Positions 1 through 12,761 of a stretch of 64,000 bases of DNA are shown one piece after another. Under the pieces are notes generated by a model, which was not told where the DNA came from, did not search any database, and worked only from the letters and a program-made list of their open reading frames with translations. Position numbers and translations under genes: made by a program. Source of the stretch: Acanthopleura granulata (lineage: Eukaryota; Mollusca; Polyplacophora; Chitonida; Chitonidae); assembly GCA_016165875.1 (NCBI GenBank), contig JABBOT010000003.1:21116873-21180872 (forward strand), in the 5' to 3' direction. Positions within the stretch are counted from its first letter, which is position 1. Each line of letters begins with the position of its first letter.

Positions 1-305
1 GACAAAACACCCTACAAGTAGCTGGGTTTGACAAAACACCCAACATGTAGCTGGGTTTTACAAAACACCCAACAAGTAGCTGGGTTTGACAAACCACCCA
101 ACAAGTAGCTGGGTTTGACAAAACACCCTACAAGTAGCTGGATTTGACAAAACACCCAACATGTAGCTGGGTTTGACAAACCACCCAACATGTAGCTGGG
201 TTTGACAAACCACCCAACAAGTAGCTGGGTTTGACAAAGCACCCAACAAGTGGATGGGTTTGACAAAGCACCCTACAAGTGGATGGGTTTGACAAAGCAC
301 CCTAC
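1..305. repeat. 29-bp minisatellite
   Basis: About ten tandem copies of a 29-bp unit containing GTAGCTGGGTTTGACAAA run from the window edge to about position 305; the GTAGCTGGG core recurs at 18, 47 and 76. Units differ by a few substitutions (AAACACCC or AACCACCC, ACAAG or ACATG). The array may continue outside the window. Open frames across it arise only from the repeat periodicity. Confidence 0.9.
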
Positions 306-3300
306 AAGGAAACCTGAGGAGACATTAGCTCTACTGGTTGGGACTACATTACCGGGGAGTTGATTACAAAATTATGTGTTGGCGTTTATATACTATATGA
401 CTACACTTATACATGTAGCTGGTTTCACCCAACTCAAACACAAACTCTTGGCAGATAACAGTAGTGGCATTGTCAAAGGAATGTTAATATATGCTGGATA
501 AACAGACAGGCAGGCAGGCAAATGATCATCAAAATTGACAACCAATACCACCCATGATGTATCTTCATGTAGTTTACACTTCAATCAAGTTCCATTAAAA
601 ATGGCCAAAAACTGTATGAGGAGTAATGTCTGAAAGAAATGCTGACATATGCTGGATGAAAAGACAGACAACCGAATAACGCAAATTGAAAACCGATGCT
701 ACGAAGTATGTATCTTGATGTAGTCTTCACTTCGAGCAAGTTTCACTGAAATCTAACAAAATCTGTAACAGCTGCAATATTTAGAAACAAATGTTAACAG
801 ACGCAGGACACAGACAGTCAAATGGACGGAAAACTTGTGAGTGCACAAGCTCTTCTTTTCTTTGACCGGCAGAACTAAAAATGGACACTGGAAGAAAAAT
901 ATAACAAGAAATTCCTATCAAAAGCTAAATAAAAAAAATTATGGTAGGGTTCAATTTTTGGAAAGCCTGTTGGGTCACCCACAACAAATTTCTTTTTAAT
1001 ACATTTTGGTGTCTGTCTGTTCTACTGGCCCACTTCCTCTGTTGTCTTCAAATTTGACCTGTTGCAAGGACAAGGCCATGTGGGCTACACAATGCCAATG
1101 GACCTAGAATTGTCAACAAAAATGGCCCACAGAATTTTAAACAGCTGTATCTGGACAAGATTAGATACAATCTGGTTTTCGTTTTCATGTCATATTTTGC
1201 TGTAGTATATCAAGATCAACTCAACATATTGTGAATCAGTTAGATGGAGCAACATATTGTCTGTCACAGTTGGCAATGTTAAAAGCCAGAGGAAACCTGT
1301 GGTCAGTGATCCACCAGGTTTGCATAAGTTGTCACAAAATAATAGCACCTGTTAAACTTGAAAAAAAAAAGAGTCTAACAAGCCATTTCAGCAGCTAAAA
1401 AACAAGAATGTATAGCCAAGCCATCAACATACTGCGTATTGATGGCCCTGACCATGACCACCGCACACAGCTTGTACCATACAATGCAACCATACACATT
1501 GATCATCAACATTTACATGTGTGCACGTTTATGTACATTCACTGTACACACCCTACTGAGTCTAACCTAATGTGTGTAACCTGAGTCCGACACATTCCAA
1601 CATTGTCACAACACCTCACCTTATAGTGAACATAGCGATCGTCTACCAAAATATAGGGCCAAAAATAGGAGGAAAATTGACAAAAAAATAGGGCAAATGT
1701 AGGGTAAATAACAGGGAGTAAATGAAGGTATATTCAACAAATTTTTCCTATTCAATGACATCATACATTTGTGTGAAATAAATTAAATGTCAATGTACAA
1801 GCAAGACGTGCATACACTTATTTTCTCAATTATGTCCCTTTTATAATTTAACATTAACTATATTAGCCCTGTTATATTCATGTTGCAGTACGCCTACTGA
1901 CACTATAAGGGCTACTAGTCCAAAAACAAATGACTTGCATGTCCCCAGAAAGTATCACTTTCATTGGACATCTATCTGGCAGGACATACTGTCTTGTCAC
2001 AATAGCAACAGCTGCATTTTAGGCAATTTCTGGTCACTAAATTTATTGTTGGACGTCAAGATAACTTAAATGTTGGTCTCTTTTGTTTTTTTGTGTGTTT
2101 TTTTTTTTCATAAAAGTTCCTTTCGTTTGCTGGCAGAGGAAGGTAAACTACTATGCCATCCCAACAGGAGAGGGTCCAGAGGCTACCCAGGTCCCAGAAG
2201 CTCCGGTATTTCAGATAGCCGCAGCAAGGCGTTTTAGGAGATATCTGGTGACTAAAATTAAACAGGAAGCGAGGATAAATTAAATATTAGTCTCTTCCTG
2301 CCTTTTTTTTTTTTGTTTTCATAAAAATTTCTTCTGTTTACTGGGAGACGAAGCCAAACTACAATCCCAGTGCAACAAGCGAGGGTCCAGGGGCTGCCTA
2401 GGCCTGGTAAGCTACGGTATTTCAGATAGCAGCAGCAAGGCATTTTAGGACATTTCTAGTGACTAAAATTATGACAGGAAGCCAGGATAAATTATATTTT
2501 TAATACTTCATGTTTAGCCTATTTTTGTCTACTGAGATGAAGTTGTAATTAGGTGCATATTTGTCCTGTTTGTCTCATAACATGTATTTTTTGAATCATC
2601 GAGATCAATAAATTCTGCTTTACTTTTTTTCTTTGCACACTAGTTATTCCCGCTCTCATCTTGTAGTTTGCTGGCTGACCACACGTATACAAACCTGGTC
2701 TCTTTTTTTCCTTTGATTTTTTTACTTAACCTCACCTCAAAGGGAGGGATTGTTTGCAAGGGGCAATGACCCTCAATAAACTATGTATTTGATCTTCTCT
2801 TTATTTTCTTTCTTTATCATCAAAACTGATAACTTGTACCTAGTGTTTACTGTTACAATCCCAGTGGAATTCACACTGTGTATCCGTAACTTTTGTGAAA
2901 TGCACGTTTAATTCAGAGAGACATTACAAATGAGCTTGTGTTCTGTAGCAGGGAATGATTTGTAACACATGATTCTATTTTGTTACAGAATTGCAACAAT
3001 ATAATAAGAACATAAAAGTTGTTCTTGGTTTCATAAATTCAGAGGTAAGACAGACAGCTGATATATATGTAGGCCTATTTGCTTTCTGGTGCTCCATTGC
3101 ACTTTTGCTCACGTGACTCTTAAAGAAAAAAATGCCCCAGACAAACACAAATTTACTTCAGGGCCCACTCCTCCTGACTTCTAAAACAATTTCAGGCTTC
3201 AGCCCTCCCACAGCCTCTCCAGCATAGCTCTGATGTTTATGATGAAAGGAATACATTATGAAGAAATTTTCACCTGGCCACAGATAATGGATGGAGTTTC

Positions 3301-3960
3301 GCTGGAGGGTACATGTCAAGTTCTGGTACCTTTTTGGCACCTTTTCTGGAACAAATATAGGGATAATGGGACAAAATCTGGGGAGAAATATAGGGAAAAA
3401 TAAGGAAACACCACAAATGTGGTTAAAAATACAAAAAATATGGCCACTGGGAGCCTTGTAAACGCCTATATACATGTGTTTGACAATTAATTTGCACAGA
3501 TTTATCAAAGTTACAAAATATCTTTCGTGCTGTGTTACCCACCTACCCTGGCTACATGTATTTTCAGTAAACACCAGCAAAAGTTTTTTTCCCCAGTAAG
3601 GGGAGATAATCATATAACGGGAAGTAATGTGCATTTACGTCCTCTGTAAACAATATGGCGTCATTTAAACCAAAATGGCAAATTTTTTGTTGCTCTGTTT
3701 TGATTCTTGCTAGAAAAACAACTAAGAGGGTACCTGTGTATCCTTTAATGGATATACTCTTGGGCAAAAAAGTGGATGCTAAAAATATGAACCATGAAGT
3801 GGGTGGATCAGATAGTTAAATTAAATAATTAAAATGCGCTGAAAAATGTGGCAAAGAAAAAAGAGAAGAAAAAAAACAATCGGTGTCATTAGGACAGGGA
3901 TCATGTTTAGCTGTTGTTTTACTAATTGCCCTTAAAATCTAAAGGCTAATGACAGGCCTA
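306..3960. other. Non-coding stretch, probable NIFK intron
   Basis: No exon can be recognised on either strand. If NIFK continues leftward, this stretch is intron, because the next expected exon (RRM RNP1 motif, roughly KGYAFVEF) was not found between 1 and 4600. It contains poly-T and poly-A tracts and a diverged duplication at about 1985-2500. A 158-codon minus-strand frame at 3158-3634 resembles no known protein and looks fortuitous. Confidence 0.5.
1985..2500. repeat. Diverged tandem duplication, about 215 bp, three copies
   Basis: Three related segments begin near 1990, 2205 and 2420. Each carries GCATTTTAGG-like sequence, then a TTCTGGTGACTAAA-like stretch, then a variant of CAGGAAGCGAGGATAAATTA, then a T-rich tract. 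The first copy is the most diverged. No coding potential is evident. Confidence 0.55.
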
Positions 3961-4395
3961 CATTAAAAGTTTTATTGACAGGCCTGCATAGAAAAATTCA
4001 GTGGCAGGCCAGCACAGAAATTTTTAGGTTTAGTGGCAGACCAGCATAGAAAGTTTTAGTGGCAGGCCAGCATAGAAAGTTTTAGTGGCAGGGCAGTATA
4101 GAAAGTTTTAGTTTTAGTGGCAGGCCAACATAGAAAGTTTTTGTTTTAGTTGCAGGCCAGCACAGAAAACTTTAGTGACAGGCCAGCATAGAAAGTTTTA
4201 ATGACAGGACGGCACAGAAAGTTTTAGTGGCAGGTCAGCATAGAGAGTTTTGGTGGAAGGCAGGCCTAGAAAATTTAGTCACAGGCCAGCATAGAAAGTT
4301 TTAGTGGCAGGGCAGTATAGAAAGTTTTAGTTTTAGTGGCAGGCCAGCATAGAAAGTTTTAGTGACAGGTCAGCATAAAAAGTTTTCGTGGCACT
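3955..4395. repeat. 26-bp minisatellite
   Basis: About sixteen imperfect copies of a unit close to GGCAGGCCAGCATAGAAAG followed by TTTTAGT. Some units carry an extra GTTTTA block, which gives 26- and 32-bp spacings. The array lies about 240 bp beyond the second NIFK exon, on its intron side. Confidence 0.85.
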
Positions 4396-4637
4396 GCCTC
4401 ACTGTTACACTTGAGGCCTAGGAAGATGTCACATATATTGCTAGTTATTATGTACATGTATAGTCATTGGTTAAAATAACTCTTTATTTAAGGCTCGGTA
4501 GACTAATACACAGATGCTTTTGAATATTTCATCCATCTTTAATTTTTCCCTCCATATCTACACAATGGTTAAAAAATTACATTAATAACGCAATTTAGCT
4601 ATTCCCGTACACTGGTTGGTTTTTCACTCTTCAATAC

Positions 4638-5676
4638 CTTTTTACTTCTTGAAATCCGCAGCCTTTTGACTTTCCCGAACTGGGAGAAGAAAGACTTCAT
4701 TTCTTTTTCATAGAAACCATGGGGAATGTGTCCTACATAGATGACTCCTGGCTGAAGGCTACTCCAGCTGTCCTGAAAACAAAGGAAAACAGAGCTTTTC
4801 TTTAACCACAGCATTTTATAGTTAGATGACAACAGGTTGAGGAGGAAAGTGATAATGTATTTAAGAGATTGGCCCTCTGAGCGATACCTTATATTGCCAT
4901 CAAACTTGTGCAGCAGTCGCAGGTAAAACCACTGGATCAAACTTGTTTGATTTTATTTAAGATACCTATGCCTAAAATATGCCTGCATGTACCAAGGTCA
5001 CATGACATGGCAGCCATATTGTCACGGAAATTATGACGTTGGAAGGCTAAACAAATTTCGATTGCTTTTCAAGAAAAATTTCTTGTCTAAATGCTCCGTT
5101 TTTTATTTTTTTTCATGGCAAAATCATAAGGCCTAATTATTTAAGACCTGTATTGCCTGGGTAAAATTTGGTTTGTTTTCACGTCCACTAGTCTTGTCAC
5201 GTGATTTAAGACTGCTGTTGGCTCAGGGCTACATTTACATCACTGCAAAACTACAAAACGCCACTCAAAATATGTGGGCTTGAAAACAGGGGCACTTTAC
5301 TATGGCCTTAACGCCACATCGGCAGTATCTCAGCCATATTGTGGCGATCAGAGAATTGACATCACTCTATCATGTGGCACCACCCAATTATTCACTACAG
5401 CCAAAGGCTTTAGCAACAAGTACGCGCAGATCTTCGGCATATCCGATGAAACTTCCCTTTGGTATATATATGTGTACAGGTTGCGTTGTTGTTGTAATGA
5501 AAGGCCCCATTGGTACAAGTGGATGGACCAGCTATTAATCTAAGGCACATTCTGAGTTACTTCCAAATTACCTTTTTCTTCTTTATCATTTTCATCTGCT
5601 TTTCAAAGTCAGCCTGTTCTTTTTCATCCAGACTGACACTTTGAGGTAGCAAGAGCTTTCCCTTCTTTCCTGCCAT
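4638..5676 (-). CDS. NIFK: NIFK-like nucleolar RRM protein, 5' part (exons 1 and 2)
   Basis: Nucleolar RNA-binding protein of the family that binds the Ki-67 FHA domain and acts in large-subunit pre-rRNA processing. Exon 1 (5676-5572, 35 codons) begins MAGKKGK and is rich in Lys and Glu. Exon 2 (4772-4638, 45 codons) opens the [12 protein letters not shown] is RNP2, followed by [17 protein letters not shown], which closely resembles the human protein. The junctions are AAAAAG|GTAATT at the first donor, TTTTCAG|GACAGC at the acceptor and AAAAAG|GTATTG at the second donor, all phase 0. The RNP1 half of the RRM and the C-terminal tail must lie on exons left of the window, so the gene is partial here. 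It is divergent from MDH1B, with about 780 bp between the two start codons. The family is confident; the start is the only good ATG. Confidence 0.85.
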
Positions 5677-6454
5677 GTTTCACCATGTGCGCTGGGGTAG
5701 AGATGAAATTAGAATCTGCGTGAGATTCGGAAAAAATGAACCAAAATGTCCCTATTATAAAGTTTTTTGTCGCCTTTTTGTTATACAGTTATTAGTATCA
5801 TTATTCTATAAATATTCAATAATTATTTTAGTGCAAAGTGTAATAACAGACCACATTATTTCGTCTCAAAAATACAAATACGTATTCACCACAGGTTTGC
5901 TCTTTCAATACAATAAAACTTAGGACTCGTATATTTCCTATACTGAAGGAAGTTCTGCCATCACAAAAATATATCCCTGTAGTGTTGTAGTCGTACAAAC
6001 ATTTCAATGCATTTAGTGTCATCTGATGCATATGATGCTGTTTATTCTGTGGCTTATCGCTTTAGGGCCATTAGTCATAATGCATTGTAAATATCATTAA
6101 GAAAATATTTCCTTAGGAACTTCTTTCCATTGCCATTTTTAATCCAAGGTGTTAGTGTTGCTAAGGGAGATAATTCCGCACCTAGGTTCGTACCTCAGCT
6201 GTGGACAGGGTACGATCTCTGACGTCTCGTTCACATGGTTCCAGGCAACCTAGATTAATCATTAAACAACTGCAGTTTTGTTTACATCGAGAGCTTAGGG
6301 GACAAATAATCAACATCGTTGCTTATTTTTTCGCTCATTACTTTTGCATGACGTTGTAATGTGTTCTGGTTTATAGTGGTTGGATAGCTAAAGTGATTTA
6401 GTCTGGAAGGCGTTGGGAATAAGGTGGTGTTACTTCGTAGCAACCACAAACAAG
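5677..6454. promoter_or_regulatory. Shared upstream region of NIFK and MDH1B
   Basis: A 778-bp gap separates two divergent start codons, so both promoters must lie here or share elements. It includes GGTTCCAGGCAACC at 6237-6250, an imperfect match to the RFX X-box, 205 bp before the MDH1B ATG. No TATA box at a convincing spacing was seen. The bidirectional-promoter reading is an inference from geometry. Confidence 0.4.
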
Positions 6455-9400
6455 ATGGCGAAGATCGTTGTTGCAGGTAAAGCTTATTGGATCTAAACCA
6501 AATTCTCAATACTTTAAAACAGTGACTAGCCTAGAAATAAACGGAAAAAAAATCTTTGTTAACATCAGGAAAAGCTGTAAATATCTCTTAAATTATTTGG
6601 GGGTGAAATGGAGACTCAAGACAGACATCACAGCTACACGTACATGTAGTTCAATTAAATTAAATGTTGACGAGGCCTATTTTCAACAATTTATTATATT
6701 CACCAGAGGCAGTAAATACCAGAAATTGTTGAAAACAGACCTCAGCGTTCAATTTAACTGAAATACTGCTCAGTGAAGTGAATATCAGAAACTGATTAAA
6801 AAAAGGCAATAATGTTTAACAGAACTATACCTGAGGCAGGTAAATACCAGAAATTGATGGAAACAGACATCATCGTTTAATTGAACTGAACTACGCATCA
6901 GGCAGGTAAATATCAGAAATTGATGAAAACAGACATCAACATTTAATTTAACTGAACTACACCAGAGGCCGATAAATATCAGAAATTGTTGAAAGCAGAC
7001 AACAACGTTTAATTTAATTGAACTCCACCACAGTGAAATAATGACAGCTTGAACTGATTGACTGAAGCCACCTAGCGGGAGGGTATGCCATGCATGCATT
7101 CACCTACCCCTACGGCCATATTTCATCATTAAATGCCAGTCTTGTTTTTCAGGTCGTGCTGATTGCCCATATTATGCAAGGGCTGAATTGCTTGGTGACA
7201 GATTACAGAAAAACCTTCCAGATTTTAATCTTCACAAAATAATAAAAACACCAGAAGAATGGGAGGTAATGAATGGACTTACATTTACTTTCTGATTTAG
7301 GGAGTCTTTTAATTTCTAGGACGTACATGTGATAGACTGAATCCTGGCCTTGTACAGGGAATGTCCGGATCCCCACTGTTCTCTCACTGTTTGTAGGCAG
7401 GCCGTACGTTTGAGCAGTCTGATGATTGGCTGCAGATGCAAATCTGACTGACATTGTAGTAAAAAAAAAGTGTGAAGTGAAAAACATGTGGCATATTGCA
7501 TTAAACGGCAGTGAGAAAATTAAATAATTTTAAATTTGGCATGTTAAAGCACACTTTCAAAAGCACTTGAAGGCCAACCCTTTAAGGTTTTATGATAAGA
7601 AATTCATTAAAAGTGAAAAAGAAAACCCTCATGTGGCCCTATATGGTGGATGAATCAGTCAAAATCAAGTAAAATATATCACTTGAAAACTGCTTAACTT
7701 TTGATGAAAAACATTTGTTAGGTACAAATATAAACTTTAATGAAAGCATCCATACATTATAGATAAAATACACAAGTGTACTTTTATATTAAATCTTTTT
7801 TATATATTCAGTTTTTATAATGGCACAAGAATATGTGATACTAATACTTCACATGATGACATTTTGTTTCATGTCAGGATTGGTTATCAGAAACGTGCCA
7901 GCAACGTGGCTGGACCCACAAACAGTCCCCCTTGATATGGCGAGAACTTATCGACCGGGGAGGCAAAGGGGTTCTTATTGGAGGAGCTAATGACTTCCAG
8001 GAATATGCCTCGGGGTATTATGGACTCTCTTCAGACTTGTCGAGTAACGACATGCGCAAAATTGCAGAAGAAAATCTCAAAACCAAAGCAGAAGTTGATG
8101 AAGAGGAGAGGCTGTTCAAAAGTCAGAGTAAACCTCTTCATGTCTGCATCAGTAATGCAAGCAGCAGTGTTAGCTATGGAATGATCAACTCAATAGCTCA
8201 GGGAGATGTGTTTGGGCAGAGTACAGAAGTGTCACTGCATCTGTTGGGCACAGACAACCAGCTGGCTTACTTGGAAGGGACAGAGATGGAGGCTATGGAT
8301 TTGGCACAAGGTCTCCTGCGTGAGGTCATGGTGACCTCAAACACACATCAGGCTTTCTCCGACTGCAGTGTCATACTTCTTTTGGATGAAATTCCTCAAG
8401 AGACAGACTGTGAAAAGTCTGTTTGGTTACAGAAAAATGCAGAGTATTTTTCAAACTATGCCAAAATTATAAACGAGGTGGCCAAGCCTAATGTGAAGGT
8501 GATGCTTGCGGGTGAGGGCCCTGTCAACTTCAATACATTCATGATGTTACAAAACGCTCCGGACATTCCTCGCCAGAATTTTGTCGGCTTGTCCAGGTTA
8601 ACTGAGAATCATGCCAAAGCCATCATCTCTAATCAGCTGAAAGTGAATTCTAATGATGTGGTGGATGTGATAATATGGGGCAATAGTTACGACTCGCATT
8701 ATGTGGACTTGAGTAATGCCCGGGTTCACAATTACGACGGAGCTATCTGGGGACCTCCGTCATTTTCTCGGCCTGTCCTGGAGATGCTGCACGATGACAA
8801 GTGGGTGGAAGAAGAGTTACCATCCCTTGTGAAGCAGAGGAAGGCTCAAGTAGAAGACAAGTTAGGCCATCCTGCTACCATGTCTCGGGCTGCAGCCATT
8901 AGCACGATGGTGGGACACTGGTGGAATGGATCTCCAAGTGGACAGATGTTCTCGCTATCTGTTGTTTCTGAAGGTAATGCTAACGTCAGCCTTTCACCTT
9001 GCACCATATTCCTTTTTAAGGTATTCTGCAAGTGTCAAACCCTACATGTACCATTGGACTCTCCTGGAATGTTCTGTGAAACTCAAAGTTGGCCAGCCTA
9101 ATTAAATTCTTGTTCAAAGTCAGCAGTCATTTATTATGAACTAGAATCTGATTTTACTGTAAACTGAGAGGTGGTTCAAGGTTTTTAATGTGAATTGGCT
9201 TCACATTTCTCATCTTAGGATCGTGCTATATATGTAACTCATACACACGATATGCATACTTAATTTAGTACATGAGAAACAGTTCCAGAATCCGTTTTGT
9301 CATGTAACAAATTTGCTTCCATATAAGGACACGTAAATGATTGTAGTCAGCATTTTCCCCACATTAACCTCATTGGTCAGAATAACCACTGGTCATGGTT

Positions 9401-11058
9401 CTCTTCCCACAGGCTGGTATGGTGTTCCCAGTGGCTTGGTCTTCTCTTATCCAGTCACCCTGAACCCCAAGGGTTACTGGAATGTGGTCCAGGATATCAA
9501 CCTGACAGAGCCCATGAAGACACAGATAAATGACACAATCCAGGTCTGTATTACCTTGCAAACTACTGGAAAATAAGCTTCTCCAATTAATCGAGTGCTC
9601 TTTTGCTCACATTTTATATGTAAGTTTCCTGTTTCTGGCATAATATCTCTCCTGCACATGAGGTCATCTATGAATGTAATACCACGTTTATTTATTTGCC
9701 ATTTAATGTACTGTAATGATTACTCTGGAATATTTCACTCGTACAAGTAACGATGTAGGTCTGGTGTACATGTGGAGCAAAACTGGACTCAGCCCGCGAC
9801 CAAACTCACCTTCTGACTTTCGTCCTCAGGGAAAGCATCATGAGCTGGATGTGAACCAAGGAAAATATTGTATATAAACAATAATCAATAAACAATGTAA
9901 ATATCTACTTTGTAGAAAAATCCCTAGACAGAATTTCATTGTGAGGTAAATATTGATACTCAGTCCACCCTTACATTGAATTTCAGGACCTTCTGTCAGA
10001 GAAGTATGTGATGTTTCCACCTCCTAAACAACCAACACCCCCACCCACAGCAGAGGCTGTCCCACCCAGTGAAGGGGGAATGGCCAACACAGCTGATGAC
10101 AAGTCTGTGCAGCAACCCATTACATTAGAAGGTAGCGCGCATAGTTTTAAATGCGGATAACCATATTAATGCTGGTAGTTACAGTTGACAGGTTGTAACA
10201 GCTGAAGGCAATTGAAAGTAATTCTCATCTTGAAACTTTAACTCGCATGCGAATACGGACCAGATTAAAAGATGACTGCTGCATTGTGTCAGTGAATGCA
10301 GTACCTCTGTCTTTAGCAAGGTAGCCTCATAACATGGCGATCTGATCTTGGTGACCAGGCCCCATGATCACAACTTAGGTTTAGACTTAAGGTAGGCCTG
10401 GTCTGAAATTGTGGTATTAATCCTGGACTTAGGTTTGAACGTAAATGTCAACTTCCATGAATTAAGATCTCTGACAACCGTCAGTACTTGAGTAAAAACT
10501 TCTTGAGGTGATTTACAATTTTAGCACAGTAAACTGTTTTAAAGACCTAAGCCAAAGACATCTTGGTGATCCTGGGGCCTGATCTTTGTGATCTTATCTT
10601 GATGATCAGAAGTGTAATTTTACCTCTCATGGCTCACCCACTCCTCAGAGAATCTAGCAACTTTTGTCATTTGGATATTTTGACTTATCAATACCTGCTA
10701 CTACATGCACTTCATGCAGGATAGTATCTAGTACAAGTATTACAAATGGCCTTTTAACTACTGACATCTTTTTTGACTTAACAGGATAAGTTCCTGAGAT
10801 AAGTGTTACACACCAAGCAAGTCAATAAATTTAAAAAGTTGACTTATCAAGTTACATGATAAGCATACATCAAGCCATTATCTTAAGAAAAGTTATTCAA
10901 CAGCTTTAAGCATGTCAGCCATTGTTATCTGTTTCTGAAGTGTTGATAATATGCAAACAGCTGTAATTCAGTTAAATCACCATGTTTTGCTCTAATGTTT
11001 CATAGAGTCAGAAAAGGAAACAAGTGCCACAAAAGAGGATGAGAAGACTGCTGCATAA
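6455..11058 (+). CDS. MDH1B: Malate dehydrogenase 1B-like protein
   Basis: Coding exons are 6455-6476, 7153-7265, 7878-8973, 9413-9543, 9987-10131 and 11006-11058, joined by GT-AG introns; the joined frame is 519 residues (human MDH1B is 518). The N-terminus [15 protein letters not shown] is diagnostic of this family, with a glutaredoxin-like [23 protein letters not shown] and [12 protein letters not shown] follow as in other MDH1B proteins. The MDH catalytic His, in WGNH of active enzymes, is Ser here (WGNS, about residues 312-315). The Asp of the LDHNRA motif is Thr ([10 protein letters not shown]), and the mobile-loop arginines are replaced (around [10 protein letters not shown]). It is therefore probably a pseudoenzyme, as the vertebrate family seems to be. 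The C-terminal tail is Pro- and Glu-rich. AATAAA lies at 11265-11270. Confidence 0.93.
6640..7040. repeat. 64-bp tandem repeat in MDH1B intron 1
   Basis: Five to six diverged copies of a unit with GGCAGGTAAATACCAGAAATT, then GATGAAAACAGACATCAAC, then GTTTAATTTAACTGAACTAC. The array ends about 110 bp before exon 2 and shows no similarity to the exon. Open frames across it are products of the repeat. Confidence 0.75.
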
Positions 11059-11258
11059 AGATATTGACAGCTGGAGGACTAAAGTACCGTGTACAGAAAC
11101 TTCAGACTATACTATGAGCATGTGTGTGTGTAGGTTGTTTCATTTGACACGAGACATTCCACATGTCACACTCAAGTCACTTCTGACTCAAATATGTGCA
11201 TGCATATCTGTGATATTTTCAACCAGATGATGAGTGTACATGTAACTGACCACCTGTA

Positions 11259-11275
11259 AATAGTAATAAACTGTG
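11259..11275 (+). terminator. MDH1B polyadenylation signal
   Basis: AATAAA at 11265-11270 lies 207 bp after the MDH1B stop and is followed by a GT-rich stretch (CTGTGTTGTA). This is a good candidate for the mRNA 3' end. Confidence 0.55.
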
Positions 11276-11309
11276 TTGTATATCATCCATGACTTGCACT
11301 GATGTATCA

Positions 11310-11402
11310 CGAGGTATTTCCTCCCACCATAATGCTGGCCGCTGTCCTATAAATAAAATATTCTTGAGCACTGTGTAAAACACCATTCAGAAAAATAAAT
11401 AT
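11310..11402 (+). mobile_element. 3' fragment of tRNA-type SINE
   Basis: TTCCTCCCACCATAATGCTG, then GGCCGCTGTCCTATAAATAAAATATTCTTGAGCACTGTGTAAAACACC, match the 3' half of the full SINE copies at 30995 and 48225. The tRNA-like head is missing. It lies just beyond the MDH1B poly(A) signal. Confidence 0.75.
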
Positions 11403-12430
11403 CATATTTAATTATTGTGTATCCCTGGCTTGCCTGCTCTTATCTTTGAATGCTAAAAAGCAGGTCACTGGGAGTCACAATTTCACAATTGATAGGTGGA
11501 GGCAGCAGCTAGCCAAACCTATGAGAAACTGTCTCTACACAGTTCTCATGACAATCAGTCATACAGTTACAGTTGTTTCTAGTTCACCAAGGCACAACTT
11601 ATTGCATAAAGTTCATCTTTAATTGCTGTTTTACAGATGTTTGCCAAATGGTAGACCATTATGAGCCTGTAGGGTTGGGAAAGAAGCCACAAACAGGGGA
11701 ATAATATGAATCAAAGACTGCCTGACAGTATTTCTGAAAACGTCAACATGTATTTTATGAAATTGAATACAACCCTCAGAAGTGTACACTGACATATCAC
11801 AGATGGGGTTTTACTATAGCCATAATGGCCAATGTCAAACAAACATGTACAAATATGAAACTCAAAAAACACTTCTACATTAGAAACAACCAGAGCAGAT
11901 TGTTGAGAGTTTCACTGGTCCCTTACTCACCACATTGGCAGCATTTCACGTTTTCTAACATGAAGAATGGCCCTGCTGAGCAGTGCTAACTGAGCGTATA
12001 TGTACAATGTGCTATGCACATGTTGAATGGTCTTTTTTTCTTGCAGTTTATATAATTATTCACAGAATGATCTGGGAAACCCCAAAGTTTAACCATAATC
12101 ACAGAAAGTGAATCTCAAAGTGCATTTCACACTCTTTAATACCACTGACTGAGTCTCTGTGTAGAGTCTTGGGGGGGTTTCTAAACCACTGACAAAGTTT
12201 CTGTACAAAACTATGGACAAATTATCAGTGCAAAACCATAGAAAAAGCTTCTGTGCACACCATGGACAAAGTCTCTGTAGAAAACTATGGATAAAGTCTG
12301 TACAAAAGGCTGAACTCACAAGGACTAAATTATCTGTGTACTTCATCTACATGTCTGTACAAGAATGGTTACAAATCAGATGGGATTTACATTGCGCCGT
12401 TAACTGGCTTTGCAGAAATCGGATACACAT
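11403..12430. other. Intergenic space between convergent MDH1B and ORC2
   Basis: No exon is recognised. The stretch holds a short degenerate tandem repeat (12125-12310) and ordinary AT-rich sequence. Both flanking genes point into it, so it carries only 3' ends. Confidence 0.5.
12120..12312. repeat. Degenerate tandem repeat of about 30 bp
   Basis: Five or so loose copies of a unit like GACAAAGTTTCTGTACAAAA followed by CTATG. Unit lengths vary. It lies in or just beyond the ORC2 3' flank. Confidence 0.6.
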
Positions 12431-12436
12431 TTTATT
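12431..12436 (-). terminator. ORC2 polyadenylation signal
   Basis: TTTATT on the plus strand reads AATAAA on the ORC2 strand, 326 bp after the ORC2 stop codon, and a GT-rich tract surrounds it. No closer AATAAA was noticed. Confidence 0.4.
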
Positions 12437-12761
12437 TTGTGTGCACCAAGTGAGCCAAGTTAAAGAAAAAAAAAGGTAATCCTCAAGCAGAAGCCAACAA
12501 GAGCAACACTTTAACTGGACGAGTCACTGAAGGCCTGAAAATGTCAATATCCTGTCACTGTTACCACCTGGTGAATTCATCCTACTGTTGAAAGATGTCA
12601 AAAATTTGACCGACCAATACGCAGACAGCGTAGCCTGCATGTAGGCAAGTCACCAATGTAGTTTGTATTGTAGATGCTGACACCAATAAGAGTATAGTCC
12701 TATATCTAAGCTAATCACCACTCCAGTACTGTGGTTGACAATGTTGACAGAAGCCAGGTCT

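Noticed and set aside
1..300. CRISPR array at the left edge
   Set aside because: The units are tandem without unique spacers, and the host is a eukaryote. It is a minisatellite.
3158..3634. 158-codon minus-strand frame left of NIFK
   Set aside because: No motif, no plausible codon pattern and no splice sites linking it to NIFK.
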